Positions 37,600 through 45,371 of a stretch of DNA of 64,000 bases are shown here, piece after piece (position 1 is the first letter of the stretch; the number at the start of each line of letters is the position of its first letter). A program made the translations under genes and the position numbers. The notes beneath the pieces were generated by a model. That model was not told the origin of the DNA. It made no database searches and saw nothing but the letters and a program-made list of their open reading frames with translations. The DNA is from Oscillibacter hominis (GTDB lineage Bacteria; Bacillota; Clostridia; Oscillospirales; Oscillospiraceae), in assembly GCF_014334055.1 (NCBI RefSeq), contig NZ_CP060490.1:1-64000 (forward strand). The letters run 5' to 3'.

Positions 37600-37685
37600 A
37601 GTCGAGATCGGACTTTACAAATCAAAGGCTCCGGGGTTAAAATCGGAGCAAGATTAGTTATAGCACATGGGATTTGGACTGTCAA
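37600..37685 (-). promoter_or_regulatory. rplM-rpsI promoter and leader
   Basis: Minus strand: TTGACA at 37680-37685 and TATAAC at 37657-37662, 17-base spacer. The leader of about 70 bases contains a GCTCCG/CGGAGC stem, which could be an autoregulatory r-protein leader; that part is only suggestive. Confidence 0.65.
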
Positions 37686-37789
37686 CAAGAAATTGATTTA
37701 GCATTACGAAATCTCATAAAATCTCTCGTTATCTCTCCATATCTATCGTTTTCTCGCTTTGCAATTTTAAATTTTTTGTCAAAGAAAAT

Positions 37790-37808
37790 GCGGGCGCTGA
37801 GCGCCCGC
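37790..37808 (-). terminator. Terminator after bofA
   Basis: A 7-bp GC stem (37790-37796 with 37802-37808) followed on the minus strand by attttcttt, 24 bases after the bofA stop. Confidence 0.6.
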
Positions 37809-37831
37809 GGGAACCCTTGTATGTAAATGGA

Positions 37832-38095
37832 CTATAAAACCCACTGAAGGGCCAGCAGCAGAACCAGGCCCGGAAGGCCCAGCACCCCCACCGCCAGGGC
37901 GTTCCAGAGGTTCAGCCCCAGGGCCAGCCCGGTGACGGCGGAGGTCAGATTGACAAGATAGAGCGCGGCGAAGCCCAACAGGGTGTTGACCAGGAGCTTG
38001 AGCGCCAGACGCAGCGGGGCCCGGAACAGACGGAGCAGGGCCAGGGCAAGGAAGAAGCAGAGGAAGCCCAACAGGACCTTTTGCGTCATATCCAT
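37832..38095 (-). CDS. bofA: BofA-like pro-sigmaK processing inhibitor
   Basis: 87-residue membrane protein with two or three hydrophobic helices. The C-terminal pattern (VNLTSAVTGLALGLNLWNA, then GVLGLPGLVLL) matches the BofA family. In Bacillus, BofA holds the SpoIVFB protease inactive in the outer forespore membrane until pro-sigmaK should be cleaved. The start at 38095 overlaps the yaaL-like gene by 10 bases, as in the Bacillus yaaL-bofA pair. This supports a spore-forming host. Confidence 0.85.
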   Translation of the reverse strand: MDMTQKVLLGFLCFFLALALLRLFRAPLRLALKLLVNTLLGFAALYLVNLTSAVTGLALGLNLWNALAVGVLGLPGLVLLLALQWVL

Positions 38096-38343
38096 TTTGC
38101 CGCCCCCTCTGTACGCGCGGCGGCCGCGGCCGCGGGGCGCTGTTCCTTGATGACGCGGATCAGGTAATTGTAGCGGGCCTTGAGGGCGTTGATCTGATAA
38201 ATGCAGGACTCCACCAACTCAGGGTCCACGACCATGTCAAACTGGCGGTAAGCAAGGGCCAGGTCCAGCTGTGTTTCATTGAGCTCCGAGCGCAGTTGGT
38301 TGAGCCGGGCGTCTTCTGGTGTGCGGGCGGACTTTTTTCCCAC
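38086..38343 (-). CDS. YaaL-like DUF2508 protein
   Basis: 85 residues, mostly helical and charged (ARLNQLRSELNETQLDLALAYRQFDMVVDPELVESCIYQI, split over two helices), then an Ala-rich end. It starts with GTG at 38343 behind a perfect GGAGG. The family has no known biochemical function and is typically encoded next to bofA, as here. Confidence rests on both the sequence pattern and the gene order. Confidence 0.82.
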   Translation of the reverse strand: MGKKSARTPEDARLNQLRSELNETQLDLALAYRQFDMVVDPELVESCIYQINALKARYNYLIRVIKEQRPAAAAAARTEGAAKWI

Positions 38344-38421
38344 GATCCATCCCTCCTGTTGTATCAGTGTACGGAGAGTTTGGACAATTATTCCAATTTT
38401 TATGCGCGGGAGTGAAATTGA

Positions 38422-38868
38422 ATGGAACGAGAAGCGTTTATGCGCCAGGCCCTTGCCCTGGCCCGGGAGGCGGCGGAGGCGGGCGAGGTGCCGGTGGGCT
38501 GCGTCGTGGTCCGGGAGGGCGAGATCGTGGGCCGGGGCCGCAACCGCCGAGAGGAAAAGCAGTCCGCGGCCTCCCACGCAGAAATGGAGGCCATTGCCCA
38601 GGCCAACGAGGCGCTGGGCTCCTGGCGGCTGGACGGGTGCGAGCTGTATGTGACGCTGGAGCCATGCCCTATGTGCGCCGGCGCGATCCTCAACGCCCGG
38701 ATCGCCCATGTCTGGTACGGCGCCCGGGACGAGTCCTTCGGCGCCTGCGGCGGGGTGACCAATCTCTTTATGGAGGAATTTCCCAACCGGCCGGCCCTGA
38801 CCGGCGGGCTGCTGGCGGAGGAGTGCCGGAAGTTGCTGTCGGAGTTTTTCCGGTCCCTTCGCCGCTGA
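38422..38868 (+). CDS. tadA: tRNA-specific adenosine deaminase
   Basis: 148-residue zinc enzyme that converts the wobble adenosine of tRNA-Arg(ACG) to inosine. The deaminase signature is complete: SHAEMEAI with the catalytic Glu and PCPMCAGAI with two zinc cysteines. It is divergent from yaaL-bofA; in Bacillus these genes lie in the same neighbourhood with recR and dnaX, which are not adjacent here. Confidence 0.96.
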   Translation: MEREAFMRQALALAREAAEAGEVPVGCVVVREGEIVGRGRNRREEKQSAASHAEMEAIAQANEALGSWRLDGCELYVTLEPCPMCAGAILNARIAHVWYGARDESFGACGGVTNLFMEEFPNRPALTGGLLAEECRKLLSEFFRSLRR

Positions 38869-39040
38869 ATAAGGAAGAAATTCCGCTCCCCAAAGGCGGC
38901 TTGGATCCGGGGGAAACAAGAAATTTTTCAGATTGGGAAGATTTAAGACTTTTGTAACAATTGAGGCTATTTTCCTTAACAAGGGTCCTGTATCTTAATA
39001 CTTGCAAGAGACAAAACTTCTTTTCATCCAATCTTCCAAA
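38869..39040. other. Intergenic region after tadA, nothing recognised
   Basis: About 170 A/T-rich bases with no open frame of note. In Bacillus the SRP RNA gene follows tadA, but I cannot find the conserved SRP RNA tetraloop core here, so I do not call one. Confidence 0.5.
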
Positions 39041-39084
39041 AAATAGAGAACGGGACCGGTTTTGGCCGGTCCCGTTCTCTATTT
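39041..39084 (-). terminator. Terminator after the B3/B4 gene
   Basis: A perfect 19-bp stem (39041-39059 with 39066-39084); on the minus strand it is followed by a T-run. It closes the minus-strand pair that ends at 39126 and may also stop tadA transcripts. Confidence 0.85.
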
Positions 39085-39125
39085 GCAGTTTCCTTGAAGC
39101 TTCGCCGTGCGCCGGGGGGAACGCC

Positions 39126-39833
39126 TCAGTCCAGTGCCACAGAGGGCGCCGCCCGGTTTAAAATCACCTTGGCTGCAACGGTGCCGCCCAGGGCACTCAC
39201 CGCATCCCGGGAAAGCTCCTCCAGGGCGCGGGCCATGTCGTCGTGGCGGCTGGCGTCCATGTACTCCATGACCACGATCACATGGCGGCTCTGCTCCGTC
39301 ACCATGGTGCGCTGGCCGTCCCGCCAGTTCCAGCAGCGGCAGACGGCGCCTTTGTTGTCCAAATAGCAGACCTCGCCGGGAAGGGTGGGATCGTTTTCCT
39401 CCTCCCCCAAGGCCAGAAAGTCGTCTCCGCCGGAGGTGACGGTGAGGCGGAGGCTGCCGTCAAAGGCGTCCACATCCTCGGCCCCGCAGGGGAAGCCGTA
39501 GGTCAGCGACACGGTGTTATAAAGATCCACCAGTGGGTTGATGGGCCCCACGCCCTTGCCCTTGTCCACCCGGCGCAGCAGCGCCTCAATGGAGGAGCGC
39601 ACGCCCTTTTTGGTTTTGAAGCGGCTGTAGGCCTGGCGCCACGCGGCCACCGCCGGGCACTGGCTGAGCACCGGCTCTGTGATCCACTTCCTGGCCGTCT
39701 CGTTGGCCTCGGCCAACCGGGCGGCCAGCTGGGGCTCCTCGCAGGAATTGTCAATGTCCCGCAGCACCAGCACACCGATTTCGCTGTCCGGGAACAAAGA
39801 CCAAAAGGGCGTTTCAATGATAAATTCAGACAT
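39126..39833 (-). CDS. B3/B4 tRNA-binding domain protein
   Basis: 235 residues resembling the B3/B4 domain of phenylalanyl-tRNA synthetase beta subunit as a free protein (VKTKKGVRSSIEALLRRV-like region, NPLVDLYNTVSLTYGFPCGAED, GEVCYLDNKGAVCRCWNWRDGQ). Such stand-alone proteins are thought to edit mischarged tRNA or bind amino acids; the role here is unproven. I start at 39833, behind gaggagga. It overlaps the upstream membrane-protein gene by 8 bases. Confidence 0.82.
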   Translation of the reverse strand: MSEFIIETPFWSLFPDSEIGVLVLRDIDNSCEEPQLAARLAEANETARKWITEPVLSQCPAVAAWRQAYSRFKTKKGVRSSIEALLRRVDKGKGVGPINPLVDLYNTVSLTYGFPCGAEDVDAFDGSLRLTVTSGGDDFLALGEEENDPTLPGEVCYLDNKGAVCRCWNWRDGQRTMVTEQSRHVIVVMEYMDASRHDDMARALEELSRDAVSALGGTVAAKVILNRAAPSVALD

Positions 39834-40641
39834 CTGTGGAATCCTCCTCATGATTGGTGAAATGGCTCAGGCGGCGTCCGGGAGGGGTGAAGCCCTCCGG
39901 ACGGCAGAGCATTAGAATAGACAGCGACAGCAGGGCTCCGGAAGCAAAGAACAGCGCCTGGGGCATCGCGCCCGTGCAGTCGGCCAGGGCGGTCAGGCAA
40001 ACGATCACAGCAAGGGCCGCGCACAGGGCCAGCTGCCGGATCTGGGCGCAGACAAAGGCAAAGGCGGAAAGCTTATAGAAGGTGAGAAGCAGCGCCGCCA
40101 GGGCCAAAATTTCCACATAGTAGCGCTCCAGCACCGGGTTGACGGAATAGCTGCGATAATTTAGAATCAGTTGAATGACATAGTATCCCACCGGAACCAA
40201 CAGCAGGTTTCGGGGGATATCCACCTGACGGATGCAGCCGGAGATCACGAAAAAGAGCGCCGCGGCGCAGAGCACGGTCAGGATGCCGGGAACCATGGCG
40301 GCGGGATTGGAATTGGGGTCGCGCAAAACGGCCGCCACAGTCCATACGCCGGAGGCGGCCAGCAGGAAGTCTCCCACCATCAGCATCGTGGGCACCAGGT
40401 CGCCGCAGGTGGCAAAGCGGGTGCAGAACCGGCAGGGCGCGCGGTCCTTCGGCGTGGAGCGCAGCAGGAGAAAAACGGCCGCGGCGGCCAGCGCGAAAAG
40501 GAGAAGCAGGGGCCAGAACGGCCCATTCCTCGGCAGGCCGGTGCCCGGCTCATAGCCGGTGCGGTTGTGGTAAGACCGGAGGAAAAAGCCGCAGATGCCG
40601 CAAAGCAATGCCGTCAGCGTGAGGGCGGGTTTTTGGTTCAT
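39826..40641 (-). CDS. Multi-pass membrane protein of unknown function
   Basis: 271 residues with about seven hydrophobic helices and a short cytoplasmic C-terminus. A Cys pair region (CRFCTRFATCG) follows the second helix. I do not recognise the family. It is translationally coupled to the B3/B4-domain gene and has its own promoter. Confidence 0.75.
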   Translation of the reverse strand: MNQKPALTLTALLCGICGFFLRSYHNRTGYEPGTGLPRNGPFWPLLLLFALAAAAVFLLLRSTPKDRAPCRFCTRFATCGDLVPTMLMVGDFLLAASGVWTVAAVLRDPNSNPAAMVPGILTVLCAAALFFVISGCIRQVDIPRNLLLVPVGYYVIQLILNYRSYSVNPVLERYYVEILALAALLLTFYKLSAFAFVCAQIRQLALCAALAVIVCLTALADCTGAMPQALFFASGALLSLSILMLCRPEGFTPPGRRLSHFTNHEEDSTDV

Positions 40642-40681
40642 ATAAATCCTCCCCTATGGGACCCCATTCAAATTGAGAATC

Positions 40682-40710
40682 AGTATAGCACTTTGCCCCG
40701 CATTTGTCCA
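40682..40710 (-). promoter_or_regulatory. Promoter of the membrane protein-B3/B4 pair
   Basis: Minus strand: TGGACA at 40705-40710 and TATACT at 40682-40687, 17-base spacer, about 40 bases before the start codon. Confidence 0.65.
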
Positions 40711-40887
40711 CCGATCATCTTTTGGACCGGCGGTGAATAGAAATAGAGAAGCTGAATCGAACAGGCCCTCTTCAGACGGCGGAGCCTTCGCGTCAAGAGC
40801 GCCTTGCCGAATGTGAAACCAGCCGGCGGCCGATGAATCCTTCATTTAGAAAGGGACAAGCCGTCGGAGCACCAGAAAGGATACGCT

Positions 40888-41871
40888 ATGAGACAGAATT
40901 TGATTGCTTCGGTGGTCCTCATCGCACTGCTGTTCACCATACCGGTTTTATTCCTGCGCCCGGAAAAGGAACCGGAGGAGCAGGACGAGGCGGAGGTCTT
41001 TCCGCAGGTGGAGCCGGGGGAGATGGACGCCGCCTCCACGCTGCGGGTGAAGCAGGGGGACACGGTGACGGAGATGAGCCTGGGGGCCTACCTCCAGGGC
41101 GTGGTCCGGGCGGAGATGCCGGCTTCCTTTGAGATAGAGGCGCTGAAGGCCCAGACGGTGGCCGCCCGCACTTACACGCTTTATAAGATCAGGACCGGGG
41201 GAAACCACGCCGACGCTGACATCTGCACCGACTCCAAGTGCTGTCAGGCCTGGATTTCCCGGGAGGCCGCCGCAGACAACTGGGGCCGGTCCGCCTCGGC
41301 CAACGAATATAAGATCGACACGGCTGTGGCGGAGACGGACGGCATGACCATGCTCTACGACGGGAGCCCCATCCTTGCGGTGTTCCACTCCTCCTCGGCG
41401 GGGCGGACCCGGAATTCGGAGGATGTGTGGAGCAGTGAGCTCCCCTATCTGCGCGCGGTGGACAGCATGGAGGAGGGGGACGGGATTCCCAACTACTACA
41501 GCCGCGTGGAATTCACACCTGAAAAATTCAAGGAGCTCTTTTTGGCAAAGCACCCGGAGGCCCGGCTCACGGGGGACGCCTCCGGCTGGCTCACCAATTT
41601 CGTGATGGACAACCTCAGCGTGAAGACGGTGGATGTGGGCGGCGTCACCGTCCGGGGCACGGAGCTGCGCAGCATCCTCTCGCTGCGCTCCGCCGCCTTT
41701 GAAGTATCGGCGGCGGATGGGAAGCTGGTCTTTTATGTGACCGGGTTCGGCCACGGCGTGGGGATGAGCCAGTACGGGGCCAATCAGATGGCAAAGGCGG
41801 GCAGCACCTATCTGGAGATCCTCACCCATTACTACACCGGCGTGTCGGTGGAGCCCTACGCGCTGGGGTAG
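40888..41871 (+). CDS. spoIID: Stage II sporulation protein D (SpoIID-type lytic transglycosylase)
   Basis: 327 residues: one N-terminal membrane helix (about 5-23) and an extracellular SpoIID/LytB domain. Catalytic-region motifs are GVVRAEMPASFEIEALKAQTV, split around Glu76, a Cys-containing loop CTDSKCCQAW as in the zinc site of clostridial SpoIID, HSSSAGRT, and the C-terminal GFGHGVGMSQYGA. In sporulation this enzyme trims peptidoglycan during engulfment together with SpoIIP and SpoIIM. The ribosome binding site is aaagga. The family also includes the LytB amidase enhancer, but the layout is that of SpoIID. Confidence 0.9.
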   Translation: MRQNLIASVVLIALLFTIPVLFLRPEKEPEEQDEAEVFPQVEPGEMDAASTLRVKQGDTVTEMSLGAYLQGVVRAEMPASFEIEALKAQTVAARTYTLYKIRTGGNHADADICTDSKCCQAWISREAAADNWGRSASANEYKIDTAVAETDGMTMLYDGSPILAVFHSSSAGRTRNSEDVWSSELPYLRAVDSMEEGDGIPNYYSRVEFTPEKFKELFLAKHPEARLTGDASGWLTNFVMDNLSVKTVDVGGVTVRGTELRSILSLRSAAFEVSAADGKLVFYVTGFGHGVGMSQYGANQMAKAGSTYLEILTHYYTGVSVEPYALG

Positions 41872-41874
41872 CGC

Positions 41875-41903
41875 TTTACAAAGCAGGATGGATTGTGTAA
41901 AAT
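41875..41903 (+). promoter_or_regulatory. Promoter of the secreted pseudo-deacetylase gene
   Basis: TTTACA at 41875-41880 and TAAAAT at 41898-41903 with a 17-base spacer, just after the spoIID stop. Confidence 0.6.
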
Positions 41904-41944
41904 AGTGCTGAAACAGAAAAGATTGCCGGAAAGGGGGCGGATTT

Positions 41945-43075
41945 GTGAAAAAAAGGATCGGGGCGCTGATTCTGGCACTGGCGCTGTGCCTTCCGCTTGT
42001 GACGGTCTCCGCGGCGGATACGGTCTACTTCACCTCCATGAACGATTCGCTCATGGGCCTTTCCGACTCCACCATGCCCTATTGGTCCGGCGGCTACCTG
42101 TATGTGCCCGCCTCCAGCTTCAACGGCCGGGACATCAATGTCTACTATTCCCGCAGCGCCGACAAACAGACCCTCATCCTCTACTCCGGCAAGCGGGCGC
42201 TGAGCTTTGACTTAGGGCAGGACGAAACCTACGACAGCTATGGCAACATCTATGCCGAGCGGGCCCAGCTGCGGGGCGGCACCCCCTATGTGCCGGTGGC
42301 CCGGGTGGCCTCCTTTTTCGACCTCACCTATACCAACACCAAGGTGGATCACGGCTACCTGGTCCGCGTCCGGGACAATCACGCCATGCTGGATGACCGG
42401 GAGTTCATTGAGGCCGCCGGGGCGCTGATGGACAGCCGCTACAATGAATACAAAAAGGCGGGCACGCCTTCCACCCCCGTGGTGCCTGAGCCGCCTGCAC
42501 AGGACCCCGCGCCGAACCAGACCGGGGAGGACGACCCCGGAGCCGTGGGCAACAGGCTCTACCTCTGCTTTTATGTGACGGATGTGCCTTCGGCGGAGCA
42601 GCTTGCTTCCGTTTTGGGCGCCAACCAGGCTCTGGCCACTTTTTATATCCAGGAGTCGCTGCTTCCCTCCGCCGGGGATTTGGCGCGCCGCCTGACGGCC
42701 TCCGGATTTTCCGTGGGATTGGCGGCGGACGGCTCAAACGGCGCGGAGGAGGCCTTGGAGCGGCTGAGAGAGGGCAATGAGCTGTTGTTTCGCGCCTGCG
42801 GGATGAAGACCCGGCTGGCCCTGGTGCCGGGCGCCTCCGCCCAGACGGTGGAGCGCCTGGGCGGGGAGGGCTTCCTGGTGCTCCAGAGCCGGGTGGAGTA
42901 CACGTCCCTCACCTCCTCGGCCAGAGCGTCCACGCTCCAGCGCCGGATCGGCAGCCGCGGCGGCAATGTCACGGTCTACTTGGGCAGCCAGGCCACAGCC
43001 GCTGGGCTGGGGGCCTTCCTCTCCCTGGCCAGGGGTCAGGAGGACCGGCTGCTTGCCATGACGGAAACCACCTGA
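41945..43075 (+). CDS. Secreted protein with degenerate NodB-like domain
   Basis: 376 residues, starting with GTG at 41945 behind agggggcgg. A signal peptide (1-24) is followed by a copper-amine-oxidase-N-like beta domain (about 25-150), a Pro-rich linker and a C-terminal half that looks like a polysaccharide deacetylase fold (ALATFYIQESLLPSAGDLARRL, then SGFSVGLAADG). The active-site Asp-Asp and His-x3-His motifs expected of deacetylases are missing. It is probably a binding or scaffolding protein in the envelope. This family call is tentative. Confidence 0.7.
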   Translation: MKKRIGALILALALCLPLVTVSAADTVYFTSMNDSLMGLSDSTMPYWSGGYLYVPASSFNGRDINVYYSRSADKQTLILYSGKRALSFDLGQDETYDSYGNIYAERAQLRGGTPYVPVARVASFFDLTYTNTKVDHGYLVRVRDNHAMLDDREFIEAAGALMDSRYNEYKKAGTPSTPVVPEPPAQDPAPNQTGEDDPGAVGNRLYLCFYVTDVPSAEQLASVLGANQALATFYIQESLLPSAGDLARRLTASGFSVGLAADGSNGAEEALERLREGNELLFRACGMKTRLALVPGASAQTVERLGGEGFLVLQSRVEYTSLTSSARASTLQRRIGSRGGNVTVYLGSQATAAGLGAFLSLARGQEDRLLAMTETT

Positions 43076-43090
43076 TGGATTTACAAAATG

Positions 43091-43121
43091 TTCAACAACC
43101 TTGGAAAAAAACGGGTATAAT
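43091..43121 (+). promoter_or_regulatory. Promoter of the two-component/HtrA operon
   Basis: TATAAT at 43116-43121 is a perfect -10; the best -35 is TCAACA at 43092-43097 with an 18-base spacer. A 6-bp inverted repeat (CCCGTT/AACGGG) lies about 25 bases downstream in the leader. Confidence 0.55.
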
Positions 43122-43184
43122 CATACTGTTCAGCTGAATTCAGCCCGTTTGGCAGAACGGGTCTAAATAAATGGAGGGAAAGCC

Positions 43185-43880
43185 ATGGGACGCAACATAT
43201 TGGTGGTGGAGGACGATCCCAATATTTCCGACCTCATACGCATGTATCTGGTGAAAGAGGGATTTGACGTGCGGATCGCCGGCGACGGCGGCCGGGCGCT
43301 GGAAGAGTTTGCCAAGGGAGTGCCGGACCTGATCCTTCTGGATATCATGCTGCCGGTGATGGACGGGTGGGCGGTCTGCGCCAAGATCCGGGAGACCTCC
43401 AAGGTGCCCATCATCATGCTCACCGCGAAAAGCGAGGTCTTTGACAAGATCCACGGCCTGGAGATGGGTGCGGACGACTATATCATCAAGCCCTTTGAGA
43501 TGAAGGAGCTGATCGCCCGGATCAACGCGGTGCTGCGCCGCACTGAAATCCCGGACGACACGAAAAAGCGTTTGGTATTTGATAAGCTGATCATCAACCT
43601 GGACTCCTATGAGCTGATCGTGGACGGGAAAAAGGTGGATACGCCGCCCAAGGAACTGGAGCTTCTTTACCATCTGGCCGCCACCCCCAACCGGGTCTAC
43701 ACCCGCAACCAGCTGCTGGACGAGGTGTGGGGCTTTGACTATTTCGGCGACAGCCGCACCGTGGACGTGCACATCAAGCGCCTGCGGGAAAAGGTGGAGA
43801 ACGTCTCCGACCAGTGGGCGCTCAAGACGGTGTGGGGCGTGGGATACAAGTTTGAGCTGACCGGCGGCAAGCAGCAGTAG
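43185..43880 (+). CDS. OmpR/PhoB-type response regulator
   Basis: 231 residues. The receiver domain carries the acidic pair ED-D, phospho-acceptor Asp53 (LILLDIMLP), LTAKSE and YIIKPFE; a winged-helix DNA-binding domain (about 130-225) includes RTVDVHIKRLREKV. It is cotranscribed with the histidine kinase 42 bases downstream and an HtrA protease gene, an arrangement like the secretion-stress system CssRS-HtrA of Bacillus. Targets are probably the promoter of this operon and other envelope genes. Confidence 0.94.
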   Translation: MGRNILVVEDDPNISDLIRMYLVKEGFDVRIAGDGGRALEEFAKGVPDLILLDIMLPVMDGWAVCAKIRETSKVPIIMLTAKSEVFDKIHGLEMGADDYIIKPFEMKELIARINAVLRRTEIPDDTKKRLVFDKLIINLDSYELIVDGKKVDTPPKELELLYHLAATPNRVYTRNQLLDEVWGFDYFGDSRTVDVHIKRLREKVENVSDQWALKTVWGVGYKFELTGGKQQ

Positions 43881-43922
43881 GCCGCGCGCGGCAATTTACA
43901 AGCGGAGGAGATCCGGTAGAGG

Positions 43923-45362
43923 ATGGGAAAGCAGAAAAACAGAGCGGGCCAGGGCCTGTACTGGCGGCAGTTCCGGCTGACCGCCGGCATGGTGCTGCTG
44001 ACGCTGTTCCTGTTGGGCGCGTCTTTTTTCGCACTGAGCTACAACTATGCCAGGGATGAAAAGAGCGCGGACCTCCAGGCCAAGGCCCAGACGGTGGCGG
44101 AGCTGTCGGCAGATTACCTGGAATCCAATGTGGAGACCCAGGGCGAGGCGCTGCAGCAGCTGGCCACCTTTGCCGCCTCCGTCTCCGACGCAAACTTCCT
44201 GATCTGCAACGTCCGGGGCGAGGCGCTGCTGACCACTGACAGCTCTTTAGACGGGAAGACCGTGACATTGCCCGCCGACATGGCCCAGCGCGTCCTGACC
44301 GACGGGCAGTATACGGGGCGCAGCACCATCAACGGGACCTACGAAAAGTCCCGCATGGTCATCGCCGTGCCCGCCGCCTCCCGCCTCACCGGCGAGACGG
44401 TGGGGATTGTGCTGGCCGTTACCGACGCTGCTGCGGTCAACGGCATGTGGCGCAACTTCATCGGGCTGTTCTTCATGACCTCCATGGTGGTGCTGATGAT
44501 TGCCTTTGTGACTTCCTCCGTCACCACCATGCAGCAGATCAAGCCCATTCAGGACATGGTCCGGGCAACCCGCCAGTATGCGGAGGGGAACTTTGACATC
44601 CGCATGGAGGATTACGGCCGAACCGACGAGATCGGAGAGCTGGCCACCTCCTTCAACGCCATGGCCGAATCGCTGCAGCAGACGGAGCGGCAGCGGCGTG
44701 AGTTCATTGCCAACATCTCCCACGAACTCAAGACGCCCATGACCACCATCGCCGGCTACACCGACGGCATCCTGGATGGCACCATCCCGCCGGAGAACGA
44801 GCGTCAGTACCTCCAGATCATCTCCGACGAGAGCCGGCGGCTGAGCCGCCTCGTGCGGCGTATGTTAGATGTGTCCCAGCTTCAGTCCATGGACCCCCTG
44901 CGGCCCGGGGAGCACTTCGATATCTGTGAAAGTGCCAGGCGGGTGCTGATCTCGATGGAGCGGAAGATCACGGACAAGGGGCTGGACGTGGATGCGGACA
45001 TCCCCGAGGAGCCCATTTTGGTGCTGGGTGACAACGACCTGATCACCCAGGTGATCTACAACCTTTTGGAAAACGCCACCAAGTTTGCCCGCCCCGGCAC
45101 CAATTTGTACCTTGGGGTGAAGCTGCAGGATGCCAAGGCCCGGGTGACGGTGCAAAACTTAGGAGATACCATCCCGGCGGAGGAGCTGCCGCTGCTGTTC
45201 GAGCGGTTCCACAAGAGCGACAAGTCCCGCAGCGAGGATAAGGACGGCGTGGGGCTGGGTCTCTATATTGTCAAGACGATTCTGGAACAGCACAGGGAGA
45301 AGATCAATGTCACCAGCGAGAATGGAGTCACCACGTTTTCCTTCTCGCTGAATGCTGAGTAA
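43923..45362 (+). CDS. Sensor histidine kinase
   Basis: 479 residues: a transmembrane helix near 18-40, an extracytoplasmic sensor domain (about 41-178), a second helix near 180-202, a HAMP linker, the phospho-acceptor His267 in NISHELKTPM, and an ATP-binding domain with NLLENATKFA and GVGLGLYIVKTIL. It should phosphorylate the response regulator encoded just before it. The sensor domain has a single cysteine and is of no type I recognise; the stimulus is probably an envelope condition. Confidence 0.94.
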   Translation: MGKQKNRAGQGLYWRQFRLTAGMVLLTLFLLGASFFALSYNYARDEKSADLQAKAQTVAELSADYLESNVETQGEALQQLATFAASVSDANFLICNVRGEALLTTDSSLDGKTVTLPADMAQRVLTDGQYTGRSTINGTYEKSRMVIAVPAASRLTGETVGIVLAVTDAAAVNGMWRNFIGLFFMTSMVVLMIAFVTSSVTTMQQIKPIQDMVRATRQYAEGNFDIRMEDYGRTDEIGELATSFNAMAESLQQTERQRREFIANISHELKTPMTTIAGYTDGILDGTIPPENERQYLQIISDESRRLSRLVRRMLDVSQLQSMDPLRPGEHFDICESARRVLISMERKITDKGLDVDADIPEEPILVLGDNDLITQVIYNLLENATKFARPGTNLYLGVKLQDAKARVTVQNLGDTIPAEELPLLFERFHKSDKSRSEDKDGVGLGLYIVKTILEQHREKINVTSENGVTTFSFSLNAE

Positions 45363-45371
45363 GGGGCCGAC

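Noticed and set aside
38869..39040. Possible SRP RNA gene after tadA, as in Bacillus.
   Set aside because: The conserved SRP RNA core sequence is not visible; only a terminator hairpin for the opposite gene is present.
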